Virus record (IMG/VR): IMGVR_UViG_3300017714_000209
Coordinates: 1 to 21,470 of that record
Strand: one strand, 5' to 3'
Origin: a virus
Length of the DNA stretch: 21,470 nt
Part shown: positions 1 to 8,201 of the stretch, one piece after another
Position numbering within the stretch: the first letter of the stretch is position 1
How the letters are laid out: each line of letters begins with the position of its first letter
Translations under genes and position numbers: made by a program
Notes under the pieces: generated by a model
The model's database searches: none
What the model was told of the DNA's origin: nothing
The model's input: only the letters and a program-made list of their open reading frames with translations

Positions 1-2290
1 GACCTGAAACTTCTTGATATCTATCTGAACCTATTTGTGAAAGCACTTCATCTGAGCCTTGCCCGAATGGTCGTAAAAACATATAACCCCATTTACCTGG
101 GCCCCAATCTGCACTTCCCTGAAAGTTGCATGTTAAACTTCCTTGTGCATATCTATTACCATTACCATATGTTAAATACATTTCTTCAGCAAAAGCAGTA
201 TTTATTTTTTTATGTAATAATCTTGCTGCTGAACTACTTCCACCTTTAGAAGAAGCTGCTGTTGTTGGCAGTTTATCACCGTTTTTCTTTCTAACATTAA
301 AATACGGATATGTGCCTTCGAATAAACGTAAGCCATATTTATATGCATCGTATATATCAATAATAGGTGATGATAAAACACCTGTTTCAAAACCTGATCT
401 GTTTGTTAAAAGAGAACTTTCAATATACGTTCCGTTTATTCTATTAGCTTCTGCCCAAGTTGCATTAAAATCAAAAACATTATCACCACTCAAAGGTAAT
501 AAAGAGTTTTGCAATAACTCATCTGTTTTAATAGAAACATTGCTCTTTACTGAAGCATCTTCAGCTGATAAAGGGTATTGGATTGGATATATAGCTTCTG
601 CATCATAACTTTCAACAAAAGATGAATACTGTTTATTTAAAAAATCTTTGTTTAGCTGTGTATTCCAGTGCCGAGGTTTTATTCTATATATTAAAGTTGG
701 TTGGGCACCTAATGCTTTTGTTATCAGCCCGCGAGGTTTAAATGCTGTGCTTCCTTCTGAAACTAATGTATCTTTGCCTTCAACTTTTCTAACCTCACCG
801 GTAACATCAGATGTTAAATCTTCTTTATAGAAAGGTATTAAAGTAGGTATGAGTTCTATCATTCTATCATCAGAAACAAATGTTCCTATTACTCTATTCC
901 AAGCAGATCCTCTTGTATTTAAAGCACCCTGAAACTTTGTTATAAATCTTTGATATGGAGGTTTTTCTGGCAACATCTGATACCATATTGAGCTCCTTGG
1001 CACATCTGATTTTTTTGTTGCAACTACGATTATATCACCTATTCTATCACCAAGTAAAGTATTATTTATACCACCTGTTCTTGATGAACGTGGAGTTGGG
1101 CCTGTTGATGCGTTATCTACAGATGAATCAACTTTACCTCTTGCTCCAGCTGAACTACCACCTGCTTTTGCTCTGGCTTTTGCTCTTGCAATGATTTCTT
1201 TACGTGATAAAAAACCAAGCTCTCTTCCTGCCACTGATGAAAGCATATCCATTGATTTAAAATATTGATATTGGCTTCCAAGGCCCATAAGAAATGCTGT
1301 AAATTGCATATCACCAGAAGTCGTCCAAGTGCTGCCGGCCGATGTATTTGTTTGTTGATTGCCTACACCTACTTGTGCTGCAACACCTTTGCTCATAGTA
1401 TCATGATATGCTTTTGATATTTTTACAAACTCTAACACACTCATTCCTACTGAAGGTGGCACTAACATATAACCAAAGTTTGTTATGAAGTTTTGTATTA
1501 CTTCTTGAAAATCATGTTCAGCAGAAGCAAAATCAGCCATCTCTTTAATGTGTTCTGCCCATTCTTTGCTCGACATAATAAAGTTTGATAAAAACTTCAT
1601 TTCACTATTATTAGCAACACTTTCAGTTGAACCATCTTCAGATTTTTGCAAGTTTCCTGGCATAACAACATAGTTGCAGTTTCTTATGGGCTCAATAAAA
1701 TCTCTTGCTTCAATTTGAACCTGTGCATAGTTATCTATACCATCAACATTTGAAAATGTTTGCTGTATGCTTGTTATCATACCAAAAAAAGAAGTAGTTC
1801 TCGGTTTAACTTTAGTTGTTGTTAGCTTTAAAGAACCATTATCTAACTTTTCATAAACAGAAGCTGTTTCTGTTTTCATATCTAATGATGCATAATGCCT
1901 AACTGTTATAAACTGGCCTGTTGTTATAGTATCAACTTCATCTGAAAATACTGTTCTCATTAATGAAAAAGGCATTTTTAAGGTTAAGCTAAGATTTCCG
2001 CCTTTTAAGCTTTCATTTCTTGAAACTGAAGTAATATAACTTGTTAAAGAAATAGGTATTGGAGAGCTCCACGTATGTAATAGATAGAAATCGTTTTTAT
2101 TATTTTTAGATTCGTTATAAGTTTCCTTTAATGAACGTGATATAACATTACGCATATTCTCTCTATTAGGTATAGTGCTTGTTTTTAACCTTGCAGATAT
2201 CGTCATATCACTAAACTCATAATTTTGAGATGCAGGTGCTGCTCCTGATGCTTTAATAGGAGTTCCTGCTGTTGAACCACCTGTTGCCAT
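1..2290 (-). CDS. Baseplate hub-like tail protein (3' end outside window)
   Basis: An uninterrupted reading frame of 763 codons starts at ATG 2290-2288 and is still open at the window edge, so the C-terminus is missing. The start shares one base with the tape-measure stop (TAATG) and has an AGGAG seven bases upstream, which points to coupled translation. Residues about 80-200 look like the first beta-barrel of hub proteins (gp27 or late-control-D type): a segment DTITTGQFITVRHY, then FFGMITSIQQTF, then ARDFIEPIRNC. Residues about 705-740 (YGNGNRYAQGSL followed by a Gly/Trp-rich stretch) resemble the closing hub domain. Residues 366-408 are a basic Ala/Gly/Ser linker. Its place directly after the tape measure fits a hub that closes the tail tube. 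I infer the function from position and fold-like patterns; another baseplate protein remains possible. Confidence 0.6.
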   Translation of the reverse strand, partial: MATGGSTAGTPIKASGAAPASQNYEFSDMTISARLKTSTIPNRENMRNVISRSLKETYNESKNNKNDFYLLHTWSSPIPISLTSYITSVSRNESLKGGNLSLTLKMPFSLMRTVFSDEVDTITTGQFITVRHYASLDMKTETASVYEKLDNGSLKLTTTKVKPRTTSFFGMITSIQQTFSNVDGIDNYAQVQIEARDFIEPIRNCNYVVMPGNLQKSEDGSTESVANNSEMKFLSNFIMSSKEWAEHIKEMADFASAEHDFQEVIQNFITNFGYMLVPPSVGMSVLEFVKISKAYHDTMSKGVAAQVGVGNQQTNTSAGSTWTTSGDMQFTAFLMGLGSQYQYFKSMDMLSSVAGRELGFLSRKEIIARAKARAKAGGSSAGARGKVDSSVDNASTGPTPRSSRTGGINNTLLGDRIGDIIVVATKKSDVPRSSIWYQMLPEKPPYQRFITKFQGALNTRGSAWNRVIGTFVSDDRMIELIPTLIPFYKEDLTSDVTGEVRKVEGKDTLVSEGSTAFKPRGLITKALGAQPTLIYRIKPRHWNTQLNKDFLNKQYSSFVESYDAEAIYPIQYPLSAEDASVKSNVSIKTDELLQNSLLPLSGDNVFDFNATWAEANRINGTYIESSLLTNRSGFETGVLSSPIIDIYDAYKYGLRLFEGTYPYFNVRKKNGDKLPTTAASSKGGSSSAARLLHKKINTAFAEEMYLTYGNGNRYAQGSLTCNFQGSADWGPGKWGYMFLRPFGQGSDEVLSQIGSDRYQEVSG

Positions 2291-4503
2291 TAGAAAGCTC
2301 CTAACGTTATGTTTTTACATTCAACATCTAATAATCTGTAATTTACCATATAGAAACCTCTCTCGTCTTTACATAATGATTCAGGTTTAGTTTTTAATAA
2401 ATCTTGCGCCATTACACCACTAAAAGTTGCACAAGGATTATGTTTATATTTCCAAGTATATACCTTTAAGCCTGAAGGTGAATAGCCAATGTGTTTAATG
2501 TTTTCTTTTAATCTTTCGTCGCTAAAGATGTTTGCAAATTTTTGAATCGCTAAAGGTATCGCCGTTGCTATTGTTCTCATGACGCCAGAAAGGCCTATCA
2601 TAGTATCTATTAAAGCCTCCATATCTTTTACATCTAAACCATCAAGTAGTTTCTGTTCGATTCTCTCATTTGTTTTAATGAGTGCCTTAATGTTTTCTAT
2701 TTGATTATCGTATGTATCTTTTAGTTTTCTTGAGTTAGATTCTGCATCTGCCTTAGTTATAATAGCACCTGCATTTTTACCGCCTGTTAGAGGTGTTGAT
2801 TTGCCGCCTCCCGTTCCGATAGCATCAATCTCTTCAGTTGTATATCCCATACCCATCATTGCCATATCACCAACATCTTCGCCCAATAACTCACGAAGTT
2901 TGTTTTTCATAACAGAAGGCTCCATTCTTTCTAATAATCTTCTTGCCTTCTTAAAATCACCACCAGTTTGAGCTAAAGCATCACTCATTAGTATGTTATT
3001 ACCTAATCCTGAAAATGTGCTGCCTAACTGTTGGCCTACTTGAACGCCACCTTTCATTCTTATTCTTGAATATGCACTTGCTGCTGCATCACCTTGGAAA
3101 CTTATACCACCTCTATTTTCAAGGCCGTTTATCTGAGCATCAGTTCCTTGGCCTAAACTTATACCCATTGCTGTGAATTGCTCACCAACAGCTAATCTTG
3201 AACTTAAATATTTTTGTGCTCCTGCACCTGTTAAACCTCGAGCATTCATTTGCCCTCTTAAATCATCACCACTAAATCCCCTTAATCCATTCACACCACT
3301 ACCTCTTAGCATACCAGCATCTGCTTGCCCATACATGCCAAAACCTAAACCGCTTGAAACGGCTTTACTTAGTTCATCAGCTGTAACTCTTCTTCTTGTT
3401 CCACCACCCTGAACTATTTGTGTTGCTGCATTTAAAGCTTCACCAGCTTGCATACCTAAGTTAGAAGCAGCATTGTTTATTAGCGTTCCATTAGCCGCCA
3501 TAGGGCTTCCAGCTTGTGCCATACCTGTTGAAACACCTGAATAGATCATAGAAGGCATTTCAATCTGTGCAGCCATATTTTGACGTCCTGCTAATGCTTG
3601 TAATGGAGCAGCAAGCAAACCACCAACATATGGTATCTGAGAAACAATCTCAGCCATATTCGTTCCTGAACCCATATTTGCTACCATATTGGCGCCTTTT
3701 GCAGCAAGTTGGCCTGTACGTTGAGCTGCTCTTTGGCCTCTTGTAGATTGTGCTGCTTGTTGTGCTGCTGCTCGGCCTAATCGAGCATTCCCAGGAGTTC
3801 CCGGCACCATGCCACCTGCTCTCACCGCTATCCCTGTTGCTGTTCCACTCGTCATAGGCAAATTGCCTATCGCCGGCCCTGCGCCGAATAAACCTCGACC
3901 AAAATTTACCATACCAGTTGCAAATCTTCTACCAGCGCCACCTCTCATTTGATTTACTATAGCACCTTGATTTTGATTAAACTGAAGTGCATTTAGAGAT
4001 TGCATTGGGTCGCCAGTATCCAAAGCTTGCATCACCCGATTATCTGCTGCACTTTGCCTTGTTTGTTGCTGATTAGCACCCAACTGAGGTTGCAATCTTT
4101 GAAGCATTCTTGCATTTAATGCTCCCATATCACCACTACCGGGTAATCCTATACGACTTGGGCCAGCCATTCCTCCACCACCGCCAGCACCGCCACTTTT
4201 TTCTAAAGCTCTAATACTCTTTGTTAAATCTTTTATTGCTGCTATTAAATCTTTATTACTTGAAACAAGCTTTTTAATACCATCACCTAAGGCTTTGCCT
4301 CCACCACCAAAAGGTGAAGAACCACCGCCACCGAAAGGGCTACTTTTACCCATCATACCTGCAGCAGCAAAAGGAGGCATTGAAAAACCTCCCATACCAC
4401 CACTCATTGATGATGTTCCGAAACCTTTACCCATTGCTCTTGCTCCGGGTGATGAAGCCATCGGGGAGCCTCCGCTGAAAGGTGTGCCTTGTATTGGTCG
4501 CAT
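2290..4503 (-). CDS. Probable tail tape measure protein with C-terminal S74-like chaperone domain
   Basis: A 737-residue protein lying between the tail assembly chaperones and the hub, the usual tape-measure position. Residues 1-70 are Gly/Pro/Ser/Met-rich low complexity, about 71-97 form a charged helix, and the middle is Ala/Gly/Gln-rich with a short hydrophobic stretch (IPYVGGLLAAPLQALAG). Residues about 595-650 are helical. From residue 661 the hallmark SDERLKENI begins, followed by GVMAQDLL and a GFYMVNYRLL ending, which is the layout of the short peptidase S74 / intramolecular chaperone domain. In that family cleavage falls between Ser and Asp of the SDxRxK motif with a Ser-Lys dyad, here S661 and K666. 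At about 1.5 angstrom per residue the length would fit a tail near 110 nm. AGGAGATA precedes the ATG. The tape-measure role is inferred from context; the S74-like match is read directly. Confidence 0.65.
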   Translation of the reverse strand: MRPIQGTPFSGGSPMASSPGARAMGKGFGTSSMSGGMGGFSMPPFAAAGMMGKSSPFGGGGSSPFGGGGKALGDGIKKLVSSNKDLIAAIKDLTKSIRALEKSGGAGGGGGMAGPSRIGLPGSGDMGALNARMLQRLQPQLGANQQQTRQSAADNRVMQALDTGDPMQSLNALQFNQNQGAIVNQMRGGAGRRFATGMVNFGRGLFGAGPAIGNLPMTSGTATGIAVRAGGMVPGTPGNARLGRAAAQQAAQSTRGQRAAQRTGQLAAKGANMVANMGSGTNMAEIVSQIPYVGGLLAAPLQALAGRQNMAAQIEMPSMIYSGVSTGMAQAGSPMAANGTLINNAASNLGMQAGEALNAATQIVQGGGTRRRVTADELSKAVSSGLGFGMYGQADAGMLRGSGVNGLRGFSGDDLRGQMNARGLTGAGAQKYLSSRLAVGEQFTAMGISLGQGTDAQINGLENRGGISFQGDAAASAYSRIRMKGGVQVGQQLGSTFSGLGNNILMSDALAQTGGDFKKARRLLERMEPSVMKNKLRELLGEDVGDMAMMGMGYTTEEIDAIGTGGGKSTPLTGGKNAGAIITKADAESNSRKLKDTYDNQIENIKALIKTNERIEQKLLDGLDVKDMEALIDTMIGLSGVMRTIATAIPLAIQKFANIFSDERLKENIKHIGYSPSGLKVYTWKYKHNPCATFSGVMAQDLLKTKPESLCKDERGFYMVNYRLLDVECKNITLGAF
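2293..2523 (-). other. S74-like (intramolecular chaperone) domain coding segment
   Basis: This segment encodes residues 661-737 of the tape-measure candidate. It contains the S-D-E-R-L-K cleavage/dyad motif, SPSGLKVYTWKY, GVMAQD and a Val-Asn-Tyr near the end, all typical positions of the short phage form of the domain. In known members the domain trimerises, assists folding of the upstream protein and is then released by self-cleavage before the Asp. Cleavage here would free about 76 residues. Confidence 0.75.
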
Positions 4504-4521
4504 AAAATATCTCCTATTTGT

Positions 4522-4869
4522 TTAAGTATATTTTGAGAAGAATTGTTGCATTGCTTCTTCTGGATTTCCACCATTAACGAATGCTTGTTCTATTTCATCT
4601 ATTATTGGGTCGCCGATTGATTCAACAAACTTTTTGTTGTTCTGATCTTCCCAGTGTCGCTGATACATCTCTTGAAATATATCATCAGGCATTGCCATTA
4701 ATGAAAACTCAACATTCTCCCAACAATATAAATCATTATCATTAAAGATATTTATGTTTGGAAGCTGTAATTTAGTTAAGCGCTGGAAAATCAATGGAAA
4801 AGCGTTGTGGTTTCTTCTCTCCGCTACCCTCATCACTGCTGTTTCGAAAGTATCGGGTTTCGTGCTCAA
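4522..4869 (-). CDS. Tail assembly chaperone, downstream frame (frameshift partner)
   Basis: This 115-codon frame overlaps the end of the upstream chaperone frame and lies directly before the tape measure, as do the lambda G-T, Mu and T4-like analogues. It is displaced +1 (equivalently -2) from the upstream frame. A TAG in this frame sits just before the first codon, so entry must occur between 4869 and about 4774. The only early start codons are TTG at 4869, with a GAGG four bases upstream, and an ATG at 4833 without a good ribosome site. The product is acidic and helical (ENVEFSLMAMPDDIFQEMYQ, ending in a Glu/Gln-rich tail). Expression by frameshift as a fusion of about 251-252 residues is the more likely reading, but independent initiation at TTG cannot be excluded. 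Confidence 0.7.
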   Translation of the reverse strand: MSTKPDTFETAVMRVAERRNHNAFPLIFQRLTKLQLPNINIFNDNDLYCWENVEFSLMAMPDDIFQEMYQRHWEDQNNKKFVESIGDPIIDEIEQAFVNGGNPEEAMQQFFSKYT

Positions 4870-5278
4870 CTAACCTCGTGGCCAAATGATAACAAAACTC
4901 TAAATCAGAACCTACAACTTCTAAAACCCACTCAGGTGGATCTTTTAACTGTGAAACAATTCTTGCTACACACTGATAACGTGTTTTTGTATCAACAGGA
5001 TAATCATCATATGCATAACCATCACATAGTCGCATAAGAATTTTATCTTGTCGTAATCTTCCTTCGCTATCTAAAATGGCAGAGCACAATGTGGCTTTCT
5101 TTAAACCCTTTTCAGTTTCGTATGATATTTCAAACTTAAGTTCTCTATCAACATACTCTTTCTTAATCATTTGTGCAACTTCTTTAGCAGCTTCTTTCTC
5201 TTTGCCAACATCTCTAACATCAACAACTGAAGCGTCTTCTGCCTTCTTTTTTAAATCAACCAAGTTTAAATTACTCAT
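4772..5278 (-). CDS. Tail assembly chaperone, upstream frame
   Basis: A 168-residue protein in the position between tail tube and tape measure that is reserved for the gpG-like chaperone in long-tailed phages. Residues 1-45 are charged and helical. The middle (LKFEISYETEKGLKKATLCS) is beta-like, and residues about 95-145 (RYQCVARIVSQLKDPPEWVL, then FCYHLATRLVEHETRYF) have the mostly helical character of the family. The last 20 residues, Ser/Glu/Lys-rich, look like a linker that a frameshift would bypass. The start follows GAGAGAGG with good spacing, and the gene has its own candidate promoter after the tube terminator. Sequence identity to a named chaperone is not recognised; the call rests on position, size and the overlapping second frame. 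Confidence 0.7.
   Translation of the reverse strand: MSNLNLVDLKKKAEDASVVDVRDVGKEKEAAKEVAQMIKKEYVDRELKFEISYETEKGLKKATLCSAILDSEGRLRQDKILMRLCDGYAYDDYPVDTKTRYQCVARIVSQLKDPPEWVLEVVGSDLEFCYHLATRLVEHETRYFRNSSDEGSGEKKPQRFSIDFPALN
4817..4849 (-). promoter_or_regulatory. Candidate ribosomal frameshift region in chaperone overlap
   Basis: Reading the upstream frame, the codons TTT CGA occur at 4849-4844. A +1 slip lets tRNA-Phe re-pair from TTT to TTC without mismatch while a potentially slow CGA waits in the A site. A second option is GGA GAG at 4822-4817, where a -2 slip re-pairs GAG with GAG and enters the same frame, reminiscent of the -2 event described for phage Mu. There is no canonical -1 heptamer, and a -1 shift would enter the wrong frame. 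Which site is used cannot be settled by inspection. Confidence 0.45.
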
Positions 5279-5326
5279 ACAATACCTCTCTCGTATTTTT
5301 TGTGTTATTAATAGTATATATCAACC

Positions 5327-5335
5327 ATTATAGCA
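5327..5335 (-). promoter_or_regulatory. Candidate promoter (extended -10) for tail chaperone operon
   Basis: On the minus strand the sequence is TGCTATAATGG, a perfect TATAAT with an upstream TG one base away (extended -10). It lies just after the tube terminator and about 50 bases before the chaperone start. No convincing -35 box is seen; an extended -10 can act without one. It would restart transcription for chaperones, tape measure and hub. Confidence 0.5.
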
Positions 5336-5351
5336 AGTTTATTCTTTAAAT

Positions 5352-5388
5352 AAAAAAAAATGCCGAAGTTTTTACAACAACGGCACTT
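5352..5388 (-). terminator. Intrinsic terminator after tail tube gene
   Basis: On the minus strand AAAGTGCCG pairs with CGGCATTTT (nine pairs including one G-T wobble; GC-rich core TGCCG/CGGCA at 5381-5385 and 5361-5365). The loop is 15 bases and the stem runs into nine consecutive T. It sits about 140 bases past the tail tube stop, so it should end the sheath-tube transcript. Confidence 0.85.
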
Positions 5389-5526
5389 TCATAACATTAT
5401 TAAAGATTAGTATCTTGATAAACTAAACATTAATGACGTTTAAGTAGGATAAACTTTTTTTTGTTAAATAGGTATATATTCAAATAAACCCAGCAGATTT
5501 AACAGAGTTAAAACTGGATATATGTA

Positions 5527-6117
5527 TCAATCATCTGCAACAGAAATGAGAGCTGCTGGGAAATGTCGTATTAGATATAAACCTTCAACGAATATCTGAA
5601 CGCCCATTAGAGAAGTTCTATCAACAACAATATTGTGTGAAGCAACTTTGCATCCCTTGAGAGTATATATTCTATTTTCAGAAGAAGCACTGCCAACTGG
5701 AGCAGTTCCAGGAGCGCTATCCCATATTTCTAAATCAAAAGAAATACCGCCGCCTCTAAACATATTATCAGTTCTATCGTCTTCACCTATCTCTGTAGAT
5801 CCATCTGAAGTTATCTCAGTATTTATCATACCTTTGCCGTAAGTTCTTTGCCCATCAGCATCACCGGCTTCATCAACTTCACCTTCATTTAATCCGTTAG
5901 CAGTTGTGCTTTGGAATATTCTGATAAGGTTTATTGAAGCAGATACTTGGCGTGATATTGGTGTAAGCTCTCTTGTATCAATAAAGCCTAAACTCTCAAC
6001 GCGACCATTTAAAGTGTTTTCAGAAATAGAAACACCGGTAGCATAACCAGCGACTTTACCGTCGATTTTAACGATAGCTTTGGCACCCGTTATTATATTT
6101 TTTGGATTGTTAGCCAT
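5527..6117 (-). CDS. Tail tube protein
   Basis: A 196-residue protein immediately downstream of the sheath gene (16-base gap), the standard sheath-tube pairing of contractile tails. The N-terminus ITGAKAIVKIDGKVAGYATG, with NGRVESLGFIDTRELTPISR after it, is the beta-hairpin pattern of myovirus tube proteins, where early residues sit at the hexamer ring. The middle (about 75-115) is an acidic Gly/Asp loop. The C-terminal half (ISFDLEIWD, YTLKGCKVASHNIVVDRTSL) completes the beta-barrel. The ribosome site is AAAGGATAAAAT rather than the AGGAGATA used by the sheath. A strong terminator follows. Multimers form the inner channel for DNA passage. Confidence 0.85.
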   Translation of the reverse strand: MANNPKNIITGAKAIVKIDGKVAGYATGVSISENTLNGRVESLGFIDTRELTPISRQVSASINLIRIFQSTTANGLNEGEVDEAGDADGQRTYGKGMINTEITSDGSTEIGEDDRTDNMFRGGGISFDLEIWDSAPGTAPVGSASSENRIYTLKGCKVASHNIVVDRTSLMGVQIFVEGLYLIRHFPAALISVADD

Positions 6118-6133
6118 TTTATTTTATCCTTTC

Positions 6134-8119
6134 TTAAAAATCACTAATGTTCATTGTAAATTCAACAAAGTTTAAAGGTTTAACAACAGCTAAATCTAAG
6201 GTTATAAAAGCTGTATCATCTACAATCTCAACCTTAATGTTTCTGAAGTTTTTAATAATACCTTCATCTTTTAATCTTTTGCATCTTGTATTAACCAAGT
6301 TAATGATTCTACCAGTTGAACCTGCTAAAACTTTTGAGCCAAGTTCTTTTGTTAAGATGCTTCTTAAGAAACGTGCTGCACCTAAGATACTCTCACGAGC
6401 ACTCATTTCACAGTTAATAGTTTCGTTATCTTTATTATAAGAAGAAACTCCTCTTGCAACTTTCAATGCATTATCAAAAGCTAAATAAACACCTAACTGG
6501 CATTTTCTGATTAGTTTATCTACATCAAGCTCTCTATTGAAGTTTTCTTCTGTGCTGATAAGGTTAGGTTTCAAACCTGTTAGAGGTTGAGCGTAAGGAA
6601 TTGCACCTTGCATACACATCATAAGAAATGCAAAATACTCAGGCCCTAAATCAACAACATCGCCGTTATGATTTTGAACGCTCATACTTTGGTTGCAAAC
6701 TGCCATAAATTTGCTGGCAAACTGTGAAACAACAGTTCCATATGCTTGGTCGATTGTGCTTCCTGCAGGAGCTCCAGCATAACCTTGCCTATCACGGCTG
6801 TAAGCTAATACTTCGTCTAAGTGTAAGCTCAATGCTTTAGTTGTATCAGTATCAGTTGTTAAGCAAGTGATGAGCTGAATATCTTTTGTTCTCATAGCAT
6901 CTAAAGCAGCTTCAAAATCTGCATCAAGAGGTGCGACAGTTGTTCCGCCAGTTAAATCTCTAAACTCACTCATATTTTCTAAAACGATAGGCCAACCAAC
7001 TATTTGTGCATCAACAGGATAGAAGTTTGCAGATGCTAAAACTTTGATATATCTTTCAAACTCAGCAACGTGAGCAGTAAGATACATTTTAGCTGAGCCT
7101 GAAGCATCTTGTTCATGATACACAGCATCTAAGTTTTTAGGAGCTGCACCTGCATCATAGTTAATAGCTTGAATATCAAAATAATCGCTAAGAGGATAAT
7201 CAACGCCACTTGCTGAAATAACTGCGTTTGTTAATCCTTGCGCTAAAGCGTCGTATGATGCATAATCTGTTAGCTCGTATTGAACTGTTGCCAGAGCAGC
7301 AGCTGTATCTGTAGCTTTATCAGTATTTATTTGAACAACGTCTGCATCAAAATCACCTGTGAGATCAACGCTTTGTGTTGCAAAGATAGCACTTCCATTA
7401 CCACTATCATCATATCCATCAGCATAAAGCTCAATGTTTAAATAACGAGCAACTTCTGTTCCTTCATCAACTTGATTTGCGCCTGCACCTCTATCATATC
7501 GCTCACCACCAGTAATCCACATCTTGAATTTTTTAGCTGCTTTAGGTGTGATGTTAAATTGTTCTTGAGCGCCTGTTGCTTCTTCTGCAGCTTCGGCACC
7601 ATAAAGTGTATTTAGTTTATAAAATGCATCTAAATCAGCTGAATCAACTGAAGATTTAAAACGAATATTATTACCTTCAGCACCATATGTTAGCGATTCA
7701 AGCTTGATTGCTTTCATTAGTGTTTCATTAGCACCTGGGTTTGCACCAACGATAGTTTCTCCAACGATTGCATTTGCAGCATTAAGGTGTCGTCCGTTAA
7801 TGTAATTTGAAGCAATAGTTTCACTTCCTGCATTTACAAATGTTAAAGACGCTGCAGAAGCTGAGCTATCCACAATCGGTGATTGAAACATTTTATTAAG
7901 TAAAAGCATTTCATAATCTGTGGGGTAAAGCTCAGGAACCGTTGGGCCGCTACCGTTTCTAAAAACATTTGCGGTTTTTGGTTTGAGCTTTGGAAAGTGG
8001 CCGATAACGCACATATTCTTAGCATCTAAACTTTCTGATGCTAAAAGCTGATTGTTTATATCGACAACAACAGAGGGAAGGTAAAGATTTCTCCCTCTAA
8101 AACTTATTGAACTTGGCAT
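6134..8119 (-). CDS. Contractile tail sheath protein
   Basis: A 661-residue protein, close in size to T4 gp18. The C-terminal 110 residues have the conserved sheath handshake pattern: SARESILGAARFLRSILTKE, then VNTRCKRLKDEG, then FITLDLAVVKPLNFVEFTMN. The N-terminus (RGRNLYLPSVVVDIN) resembles the usual inner-domain start. Residues about 85-370 are an acidic Asp/Ala-rich region, likely protruding outer domains. Residues about 400-560 (VDAQIVGWPIVLENMSEFRD, then QLITCLTT and YAYS-like segments) belong to the core. It polymerises around the tube and contracts to drive the tube into the host envelope. ATG at 8119 is preceded by AGGAGATA, and a TATAAT element lies upstream in the 82-base gap. Confidence 0.92.
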   Translation of the reverse strand: MPSSISFRGRNLYLPSVVVDINNQLLASESLDAKNMCVIGHFPKLKPKTANVFRNGSGPTVPELYPTDYEMLLLNKMFQSPIVDSSASAASLTFVNAGSETIASNYINGRHLNAANAIVGETIVGANPGANETLMKAIKLESLTYGAEGNNIRFKSSVDSADLDAFYKLNTLYGAEAAEEATGAQEQFNITPKAAKKFKMWITGGERYDRGAGANQVDEGTEVARYLNIELYADGYDDSGNGSAIFATQSVDLTGDFDADVVQINTDKATDTAAALATVQYELTDYASYDALAQGLTNAVISASGVDYPLSDYFDIQAINYDAGAAPKNLDAVYHEQDASGSAKMYLTAHVAEFERYIKVLASANFYPVDAQIVGWPIVLENMSEFRDLTGGTTVAPLDADFEAALDAMRTKDIQLITCLTTDTDTTKALSLHLDEVLAYSRDRQGYAGAPAGSTIDQAYGTVVSQFASKFMAVCNQSMSVQNHNGDVVDLGPEYFAFLMMCMQGAIPYAQPLTGLKPNLISTEENFNRELDVDKLIRKCQLGVYLAFDNALKVARGVSSYNKDNETINCEMSARESILGAARFLRSILTKELGSKVLAGSTGRIINLVNTRCKRLKDEGIIKNFRNIKVEIVDDTAFITLDLAVVKPLNFVEFTMNISDF

Positions 8120-8159
8120 AATTGTTATCTCCTATTTCGAAATTGGATGTTTATCCTTT

Positions 8160-8165
8160 ATTATA
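8160..8165 (-). promoter_or_regulatory. Candidate -10 element upstream of tail sheath
   Basis: The minus strand reads GATATATAATAAAGG 41 bases before the sheath start, containing TATAAT. No clear -35 is present. The same TATAATA core recurs in other gaps of this cluster, so it may be a late-promoter element; it could also be chance in AT-rich DNA. Confidence 0.35.
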
Positions 8166-8201
8166 TATCACTAACAGCATTAATATTTAACTTTTGTTTA
8201 A

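Noticed and set aside
126-608. Plus-strand open frame of 160 codons
   Set aside because: It is antisense to the hub-like gene, whose minus-strand frame is open without a stop for all 763 visible codons and reads as a sensible protein.
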